Below, piece after piece: positions 49,601-64,000 of a stretch of DNA of 64,000 nucleotides. This DNA comes from Incurvaria masculella. Lineage: Eukaryota; Arthropoda; Insecta; Lepidoptera; Incurvariidae. The notes beneath the pieces are model-generated. The model worked only from the letters and a program-made list of their open reading frames with translations, searched no databases and was not told the origin of the DNA. The stretch spans positions 15,027,001 through 15,091,000 of the forward strand of contig OX335645.2 in assembly GCA_946894095.1 (NCBI GenBank). The letters are read 5' to 3'. The number at the start of each line of letters is the position of its first letter. The stretch's first letter is position 1. A program made the position numbers and the translations under genes.

Positions 49601-50257
49601 ATGCAACGTTGCCAATAGGCTGCGTGATGGGCAACAAAAGTCATGCCGTTTTACCGGAAATATTGTCACTTCCAGACTTTAGCTGTACCTACATAAAATG
49701 AACAAGCAGTAGGCAGAGATGATAGACCTCCCACCATCATATGTATGATGTGATGCGAGATCACGAGCCTACTTTATTCGCTTCCTCTACAGGGAATCTA
49801 TCTTTTAAAATGAATAAACTACCTTTTTCGTTTCGAGCGAGCTAGGTAGATCGTAGCCTTCGTATGCTCGAATTGTCAGAAGGCGTACTTAAAAAATCGT
49901 CTTAAAAATGTTCGAATAAATTCTAAGTAATAACATTTCGTTTCAGAGAAAAGCCTATTCAAGAAAAAAGAGGCGAAAACTCCTACGAAACCGGCCTTAA
50001 AGCTATTCAACCTGGGAATGTTGTCTAGCAAGGATATCTTAAGAAACTTCGCTAAAATATTCCCAAGTGTTCGAGAGAGCGAGAAGATTATTGCTGTGGA
50101 CATTCGTCTAACTTTCTTGGAGTTCTATGAAGTGTTATTTGATTGCTTGAAAGATTGTATTGCTGCTAAAGAGCAGGTAGAAAAGCGAAATGCTTTGCTA
50201 GCGGAAATGCCACAAAATGTTAAAATTGATGGCAGTTTTAAAAAGCAGCGGCGTTGA
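43605..50257 (+). CDS. RSPH10B: Radial spoke head 10 homolog B (MORN-repeat protein), frameshifted
   Basis: RSPH10B is a head component of the radial spokes of motile cilia and sperm flagella. Seven exons are called: 43605-43941, 44362-44585, 45572-45796, 46825-46938, 47750-48708, 49190-49414 and 49947-50257. Residues about 140-430 hold roughly eight MORN repeats, such as NGNTYEGNISMKCMHGEGKF, WYEGSFVGNVRHGYGMF and YYNGEWKDGVMSGHGLYVW. The later part has the family's alpha-helical region (LFLWQMYYDCKVHEKGLTLG, MLYSNPAWL, FRKFMTDDILLHVG). The length is about 797 residues, against 870 in human. In exon 5 the frame shifts by one base between about 47806 and 47838: MORN units are clear before it in one frame and after it in the next, and the exon is one base too long for its flanking phases. 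Donors after exons 2 (GTGATC), 3 (GTTTGC) and 5 (GTAAAT) are weak. A TAG at 43584 makes ATG 43605 the first possible start. The poly(A) signal is at 50387. Confidence 0.88.
43974..44306 (+). repeat. Nearly full-length tRNA-derived SINE in RSPH10B intron 1
   Basis: The head 'gagcggctcgtagcacgg' (A-box-like) and 'ggtcataagatcgatcccc' (B-box-like) are followed by the body ('ttcggaatccatgtgaaact', 'ctaggtggtagggttaatcc', 'tgtagccgtgcttttaaa'). It begins 32 bp after the exon 1 donor and makes up most of the 420-bp intron. Confidence 0.7.
44930..45525. repeat. Long foldback element in RSPH10B intron 2
   Basis: The left arm (about 44933-45060) and right arm (about 45410-45520) are inverted copies. 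Shared blocks include GGAGGTC(A/G)CGACA, 'taatggctga' or 'aaatggctga', 'agaaaccaacc' or 'agagaccaacc', and 'tgtctgcgcc' or 'tctgcctgcgcc'. The middle is AT-rich. It ends about 50 bp before exon 3 and holds no coding sequence. Confidence 0.7.
46060..46180. mobile_element. 121-bp palindromic MITE in RSPH10B intron 3
   Basis: Ends of about 30 bp are inverted: ATTGTAAATGGTTTTC...ACTCACC on the left and GGTGAGT...GAAAACCATTTACAAT on the right, around a core of about 60 bp. The SINE at 46194 follows directly. Confidence 0.75.
46194..46553 (-). repeat. Full-length SINE in RSPH10B intron 3, inverted
   Basis: On the minus strand the head 'agcggctctagcgtagtggc' (A box) and 'aggtctgggctcaaatcctc' (B box, GGCTCAAATCC) are followed by the full body, ending in 'acccatccat'. 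This is the clearest evidence that the family is tRNA-derived. Confidence 0.75.
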
Positions 50258-50386
50258 AATTTATACAATTTTACATTTTATTTTCAGACCACTGCATTGT
50301 GACACATTCACACATTCCTGTATTGTGCTAAATTCCCTCAGAATTTAAGGTCACAATCTGTTAAATGGAAACATTATTTCCAATTA

Positions 50387-50392
50387 AATAAA
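50387..50392 (+). terminator. AATAAA poly(A) signal of RSPH10B
   Basis: This canonical hexamer lies 130 bp after the stop codon and is followed by T-rich and GT-rich sequence. Confidence 0.7.
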
Positions 50393-50903
50393 ACTCAAGT
50401 TACTAAAAATATTAATTTGAATTTTGTGTATTTTTTGTGTGCAGTTGTTTAGGTGGGTTACGAGAGGTTAGCAGTATTCGCTAAACATTTTTTTTTTTCT
50501 CAAACACTATGCTTATTATTCGTCTTGGTAAACGCTTATATTTTGTTAACCTTCCAATGTGTTTCAGTGAGAATTCGTAGTGGAGGCAAGTTTAATGTTT
50601 ATCGTTTTTTTTATTATTATGATGTGAGATTTCTTTGATAAATAGATGACGGGCAGATGCATGCGACCAAGGATAACGTGTTTCCGTTGAGGAAGGTACG
50701 AACCCCTAAAATATTCGTATTTTAAAACTTTCATTTAGCGAATGGAATATTGATTCCATTGATTTATATTGAGGCCAAAAAGGACCCTCTGCTTTTCTTC
50801 CCGTGCACGTTGTAAAAGCACAAGAAGCCGGTATAAAAGCATCGTTATAACATATTACAATGTACGTGCAAAATATGCTTAGGAATTTGTTTTATATTGT
50901 GTG

Positions 50904-51405
50904 ATGGTTAAGATCGCAACTACTGTCATGATGTTAGCGCATTACATTGTGTTCCCTAAGGAAGAAAGCCGCCATAGACCTTCCCTATTGTTGAACACGG
51001 TTATATATACATTGAACTGGGAGGTTACCATGGTAAATCAATTCGCCGTATGAACAGTATGTAGTAGTAAGTATATAGATGTAGTATTATGTACGTCAGA
51101 TTTAATCACTCTTTTGCCTCTTACTGCACTGCTATTCACCTGGCGGGTTATTTACCATGGTAACACTCCTGGAAGGAAAAGACTCGACGCTTCGAGCATG
51201 ATTTTAACAAATGCGGAGCGTATTAACCCGGGCGGGCTAGTCCTCAAGGGAAGGGGACCTCCAGTTTTATATGGATTTTAAACCATGGAACAGTTCGAAT
51301 TAGTGACGCTCGGATAGAGAAAAGAAGTGGTGCATGAACAGGTCGGGGATAGAACCCATGACCACTGGCGTGAGAAGCAAATCCCCGCGCCCGTGAACTA
51401 CGAGT
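50904..51405 (-). repeat. SINE copy with internal insertion
   Basis: The minus-strand head is near 51330-51405 ('gtggtcatgggttctatcccc', B-box-like) and the body end is near 50904. About 130 bp of unrelated sequence interrupts the body at roughly 51050-51180, itself bracketed by inverted 'accatggtaa' strings. Confidence 0.5.
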
Positions 51406-51780
51406 AGTTGCTTGACTTTTTACTCAAGTTGTTTTTTTTAGACTTCTGGTTTTCAAATTATTTTTTATGCTCCGTTAAAAAAAACTCCTACTTAGTCACG
51501 TTTCGGTCAAACGCGTTATGGTATTAAGTGGGAAGTACGTGAAAAAAAAAGAAAATAAAAAAGACGAATCATAGGCTGTCAATAATATTGTTTAATTTTA
51601 ACAGTAATTTTAACTTCATTCATAAGCCGTCTTCTGGGCGCTAGCAGTTTCCATGCATTTCGGTTTGCGCCGTAAGCGGTCGCTAGTCCGTCCCTTAATT
51701 TACCTACAGAAACAAGAGTGCGTGAGTCAACATAGGACGAAGTGTGCACCATATCCTATTCAAAGACTTCAATAATGGAT

Positions 51781-53063
51781 TTAACCCCATCTCCAAATCT
51801 TCCAAGGTCTGAAGAGCCACATGGTGTCGTCCCGGCTGAGGTCTTCGGACGGCGCGTCCAGCGGGTCGCGGATCTCTATCGGCTCCTGGGAGCCGGGGTT
51901 GTCCGTCTTGGTGGACTCCTGGCCTGACGTCTGCCCCAGCAGACAGAGTGCGCAGAACAGGAGTACCACAATCTGAAATCACAATTTGGAAAATTTAAAT
52001 AGTTGTTTGTGCAAAAAACGCCACTGCTCACACCTTGGGTGATTTAGCGTGATGCTAGGTAGCTTTAACATTGTGGGAACAATGAAATACGTACATTAAA
52101 AACTGCACCGAAATCGGGTTAGCGGTTCCATGCCAGAACCTTCCTTATATTGATCTGCTACTTTGAAATGGAAGGAAAGAAGAGATATTTTATTCCTGAT
52201 TTGACCGTTCAATGTGATGGTCAAACCTGGGTGGGATTAACCTTATCACATAGTAAGTAAGGAACTACAGTATTACGTGGAATCCGAGACGCGGCCAGAT
52301 TCCACGGTCACCCATCCACTAGCGCTACTAGGCTGCCGGGGCTGACAAATCAAAGTGCCCTATAAAATGAACCTAGCCAAAGACATAAAATATTACTGAA
52401 AGGTTTGTCTATATGAATTGAATAGAACAGATGTAATATTCTAGGTATTTGGTTACTCTTTGCATTTCGAACCCATTGAATTTCTCTAACATTTTTGGTG
52501 GGAAAGTTAAATACCCTTTTAGTTGGGAAATTTATTCAGTTCAGTTCTCCAAAGTGTGGTAATTCTGCAGAGGCATTGAATATCAATACCCACTCACAAC
52601 CAGGTTTATATAATAACTTTATTTGATCAGCCCCCATATGAATGGGATAGCAAATATTTTTGGAGACTTTTAAGTATACAATGTAGAGGAAAAAGGTACC
52701 CACAGAATCAATTAAATACAAAAAAATAACATTACAAATTCATTCATCATTAGAATAAAACGACCCAAGGTAGTCTGGACCCCTGCCATACTTCAATGCT
52801 AACAAGGCAAAGAATTCCATTTTACTCCTATGTCGAGGCCAACATAACAAAAAGGATCTTGAATTTGTCTCTATTTCCGGTAACACGACATGAAAATACG
52901 TAACTGTACCAAGTACAACCCCTCCGCCTACCCCTTTTCCCTAGTGCCTTCGTAAATTAAATTGACTATCCGATGACTTCACCCCACATAAATTACATGA
53001 AAAATTAAGAAATTAATAGTTATTAGGTATTATGCAATAAGTGCAGCTCACATGCAGCTTCAT
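51781..53063 (-). CDS. Small secreted precursor with a Trp-rich cationic C-terminus
   Basis: Two exons (53052-53063, then 51781-51972) join in phase 0 across a 1,079-bp intron with donor GTGAGC and acceptor TTTCAG. They encode 67 residues. Residues 1 to about 21 form a signal peptide (MKLHIVVLLFCALCLLGQTS). Residues 23-53 are strongly acidic (10 Asp/Glu against 3 Lys/Arg), and residues 54-67 are TMWLFRPWKIWRWG, with four Trp, three basic and no acidic residues. The mature part has no Cys. A signal peptide, acidic pro-region and cationic Trp-rich tail form the layout of many antimicrobial peptide precursors. The terminal Gly directly before the stop could serve for C-terminal amidation, as in neuropeptides. 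There is no dibasic site; Arg51 is the only basic residue close before the tail. I do not recognise the family. A TATA box and initiator support a real, regulated gene. Confidence 0.72.
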
Positions 53064-53117
53064 CGTCGGTTGGCGTCGGGTCGGTCGGTGAGGTTCACTG
53101 GCTGCTTGAATGTCGAG

Positions 53118-53150
53118 TGACGCCTTCGCCGCGACGGCACGCAATTTATA
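53118..53150 (-). promoter_or_regulatory. TATA box and initiator of the secreted peptide gene
   Basis: On the minus strand TATAAAT occupies 53150-53144. An initiator-like TCACT has its A at 53118, about 32 bases downstream, leaving a 54-base 5' UTR before the ATG. A weak NF-kappaB-like string (GGCAATTTTCC on the minus strand, one mismatch from a typical insect site) lies at about 53327-53337. Confidence 0.55.
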
Positions 53151-55639
53151 TGCACCACTAATTTATTAAAACAGAACATTAGAAACTGCGCAAGTGTGGT
53201 AACAATTTGTTGTTTGCTTTGGCGCGTTTTACTAGAATCTATTGGCAGGTTATAATTACTAGTGAAAATTAAACAGGCCCAGTAACCAGTTCGACTGTCT
53301 GCACATGCAATCTGTTCAAACATTGTGGAAAATTGCCGCTTAAGAATACACATCCCGGCACTGGCATGTCACTTCCCCGTGAAAACACAGGTAGGTGCCT
53401 ATATTATTGTTGCTGTAAAAACTTTTGCTTGCTCGTTTAATTGAAAAAAAAACGTTATTTTGATGTCTTTATGGTTTGATGTCATCGATATTTTTTTAAG
53501 GCTTCGTTACTTTTAAAACAACTTCAAAAGAAAGGAGGAGGTTGTCAATTCGTCGGAATCTTTTTTTTTCTCTTTTTTTTAATGTATGTTCACCGATTAC
53601 TCGAAGACCCCTGAACCGATTTGAAAATTTCTTTTTTTGTTCAAAAGGGTATACTTTCTAGTTGTTATTTACATATTTATTTTGTTCTTATTTGTCACCA
53701 TCCAAATATCTAGCATAACACTATTTAGGTTTTTTTTATTTATACCAACAAATGAGCTTGTGAATGGCCGGGCCTTTGCCCGCATTAAAAGTTCAATGAA
53801 CTTCTCTTATATTTAATTTTACTGCTTACCACTCAGGTAATTTAACGTGATAGTAAGTAGCTTCTATTATATCTAAATTCATGGGAGAAATCACTAAACA
53901 AATTATGCCCATAGTCAAATAAAATCAAATAAATGTATTGCATGCGAGTACAGAAATGCAGTGAGGAGTTCGTAGTCACAGCCGAACATACGCTATGTTG
54001 GTGCAAAATGTTCCATTATCATAATAGAATCCTCCAAACAAGAATATTTAATTTTAATGATTCATTTAATAAGAGAGACCATCACCCAATAAAGCCAATC
54101 TATTGCATGGACTAGGAAGGTAAACTTTGTGGACCAAACCTTTCTAAGTACTAGGGGCAGCTAAAGATTGCATATTGTTGATGGACAGACATAAGAAGCA
54201 CACCAGATGCCTTCAGAAAACATTTCACAGATAGAGGTGGACATACTTGTATTATCATAACATAAAAAACATCTTCACCATAATCGCCACACATTTGGAC
54301 TTTGACCCACATACATTTTATTTACAAATTCCAATGCTTACTGTGGCATTTACTGTGATGCCCTCCGTACAATTGCAATTAGGTACCATGCTAGGACCTT
54401 CCCTTTATGAGCACGGCTACAAAACGATATTACCCAATATAAGTTTTTAAGTTTACACCGTTGCTACACAAAATGGCGGTTAACACTTACGCTTATCCGG
54501 CAAATCGGATTTCACCGACATGTGTCGCCCGCTGCGCCGCGGGCTTCCCTTAGGACAGCGGCTGTTCTGGAGCAAATTTCAACATCTCGGCCTGTCACAC
54601 ATCAGTGGCCGTCGGCTGCGAAGATTGTATCAGTGGGTAGGCAACACGCCGGCCGACGAGGGTATTCCGAAATGTTGGTGCACTATAGACAAATACTGGT
54701 ACATAATATACCCATAACTAAGGATGTCGGCTTCTCCATGGCTGGTATTCGTGTATGTTGTTTTTTTGATACGCCAGAAGCGGATTCCAAGCCGATGAGA
54801 GCTTCGTGCTGTCGTCCTGGTTAAAGAAAGCATGTCTAGAGCTTTAAGCTGGTCGAAACGTATCCAGTGATTCCTCCCACTATCAAAAACATGTTCACAT
54901 ACTATTTTCCATTTTCAATCGCAAATTAATGGACAACTATTTGAATTACTTAAAAACACGTTACGTTTAACAAGTTGACCACACAGTAAGTTTTATTTTT
55001 TACAACCAAAACAGTTAAATAATAAAAAATCAAATCAACGACTTCACTGCACAATTTATTAACACGAATCACATATAATCTCAATAAACATAACATAATT
55101 ACTTCTTTATAACTAATCAATTGGACTTCATAATTAATCACTAGTGCTATCACAGTCTCAGTAATTATAGCTGCAGTTAACAAACTGTTAATACTTGAAT
55201 CGCTGCTGCTCACCTCTTCTTGATGATGTTTACTTCTCGACCCCCACTATTTTTCTGCCAAGTGTTTAATATAAATATGTAATTTATATTCCAATTATGA
55301 CCTAATATTTACCAATAAGTACACGCTAATTATTAAAAAAAAATCAAGATACATTAATATATTTCGTAAAACAACTGACTTTGGACTTTAGCTTTAAAAT
55401 ATACATATATACAAACAAAAGATGTGGCTCTAAAACACAATTGTGAAACGCATCCGATACTTCTTTCACTTCCTCTATAGTACACATCTAGACGTATACT
55501 CTTTACTTATTACTTGCCAGACATCCAGGAGATACGAGACGCACCTATCGTGTGCATTCGTCCAGTCTGTTTCGATCTGAGAAAATTGAGGAACGTTCTC
55601 ACAGCCAGATGTTGGCTTTGATGTTGCTGGCGACACTGC

Positions 55640-55721
55640 CGCGGCGGCGCGGCGGCGGGGCGTGCGGCGCGTGCGGCGCGGGGTGCGGCGGCGGCGGGTG
55701 GGGGGCGAGGCAGCGCGCGGG
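55640..55721. other. GC-only microregion after the CABLES stop codon
   Basis: About 80 bp consist almost wholly of G and C (gcggc, gcgtgcggcgcg repeats) in an AT-rich neighbourhood. It would form the start of the CABLES 3' UTR. Open frames across it are Ala/Gly/Arg low-complexity and not convincing. Confidence 0.7.
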
Positions 55722-63373
<7,652 letters not shown>

Positions 63374-64000
63374 CTACAATTACATTTAGGACAGATAAAA
63401 TACATGCATACTTGGGAGCGAAGCACTTTAGTATATAAATTGCATTTTGTCAACCTGTTCATCCTATTTTAGGTGTTGCATTTCGGCGCAGCCATTATAA
63501 ATGATTGAGCTTAGTACAATAAGAACAAACAATTTCGGACGTAGTTATTGAACTTTATTCTAATTTATTTTTTTGAGTTTATGGATTGGAAAATAAAAAT
63601 AGTTTGGTCACATTATTTTAACTTAAAAGTGAATCTTTCAAGAATGATGCATCTAAATAAATTTAAAATTACATATTCATTTAATTTTCAACTATAATTT
63701 AATTTTCATCAGTTTAAAAATAGACTGGATAAACCATAGACCTAGCATAGCGCGCTGTGTTTACAAGACGTACATAGGATAACGCTCAGGCAATGTGATT
63801 TTTTTTGTGAAATCATTATGATTTCTCTAGTTTTTCTGACAGAAAGGATAGTGACCTGCGCATTTATAGATTGTTAAGTGAGCAGGCGTAAGAAACCCAG
63901 ACAAATAACATTTTATTCTGGTAAATGAGAGGTGACCCAAATATTCTTTGTTGATCATATTCCCTTACTTTTCCTCATTATTTCAAAGTAAAACTTTAAA
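63374..64000. other. Right edge: CABLES intron or upstream sequence
   Basis: The open frame extends upstream of 63373 to a possible ATG at 63462, but a TTGTAG acceptor at 63374 and the family's longer N-terminus favour intron here. No other gene is seen. A 'catagacctagca' string near 63737 also occurs near 45033, probably from a shared repeat. Confidence 0.4.

Larger units (their letters stand above)
50258..51780. other. Convergent spacer between RSPH10B and the secreted peptide gene
   Basis: The RSPH10B poly(A) signal AATAAA is at 50387-50392. A diverged inverted SINE with an internal insertion occupies about 50904-51405. The 3' end of the small peptide gene is near 51590 (ATTAAA-like hexamer on the minus strand at about 51593-51598). 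No further gene is supported. Confidence 0.5.
53064..55721. other. Spacer between the secreted peptide gene and CABLES
   Basis: The right flank is the CABLES 3' UTR side. Bases about 53510-53650 hold an inverted 'gaggaggttgtcaattcgtc' dispersed repeat, and about 54365-54425 a short SINE fragment. A GC-richer stretch at 54515-54800 has open frames on both strands but no recognisable protein. Bases 55640-55720 are extremely GC-rich, directly after the CABLES stop codon. Confidence 0.45.

Noticed and set aside
54520..54824. A 100-codon plus-strand frame in GC-richer sequence
   Set aside because: The openness follows base composition. Frames on both strands are open and no family feature is present.
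63374..63462. ATG at 63462 as the CABLES start
   Set aside because: The translation before 63373 lacks CABLES character and a splice acceptor lies exactly where similarity begins, so the gene most likely continues beyond the window.

Overview
This 64 kb window is nuclear DNA from an insect, almost certainly a moth or butterfly. Genes are split by short to medium GT-AG introns, the spacers are AT-rich, and the DNA between and inside genes is crowded with short transposon families of lepidopteran type. These include tRNA-headed SINE copies, many foldback or MITE elements, and the recurrent 'GTACGGAACCCT' and 'gagaacctcctcc' repeats. No database search was possible. Gene names rest on recognised family motifs, and exon chains were joined by hand from splice sites and reading phase.

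Layout from left to right: a single-exon carbonyl-reductase-like SDR enzyme (+, 917-1741); a repeat-filled spacer; TM9SF4 in eight coding exons (-, 8216-18899), which join to exactly 620 codons plus stop; an 8.5 kb spacer holding a THAP-domain exon and P-element-like debris; neuroguidin (NGDN, +, 27478-30003) with a 9-bp first coding exon; a CFAP95/C9orf135-like ciliary gene (-, 34231-37230); a nearly full-length I-type LINE (37794-43568) with a 12-bp target-site duplication; the radial-spoke MORN gene RSPH10B (+, 43605-50257); a two-exon gene for a 67-residue secreted precursor ending in a tryptophan-rich cationic tail (-, 51781-53063); and the 3' part of CABLES (-, 55722-63373), which runs off the right edge.

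Two observations stand out. First, CFAP95 and RSPH10B are both axonemal genes arranged head to head. Before the LINE inserted, their start codons would have been about 0.6 kb apart, so they probably shared a promoter. The LINE now separates them by 5.8 kb, lies 24 bp upstream of the RSPH10B ATG, and RSPH10B also carries a frameshift in its MORN region. Second, the small secreted precursor (signal peptide, acidic pro-region, Trp/Arg/Lys C-terminus ending in Gly) has the layout of an antimicrobial or amidated peptide precursor. I cannot match it to a described family.

The repeat content is also informative. Four copies of a 159-bp element have TTA/TAA target duplications. A second MITE family is flanked by TTAA, and one copy has a 159-bp element nested inside it. 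A 615-bp tandem duplication has one end inside a MITE. Several long hairpin elements sit next to exons or promoters. No tRNA, rRNA or CRISPR array was seen.
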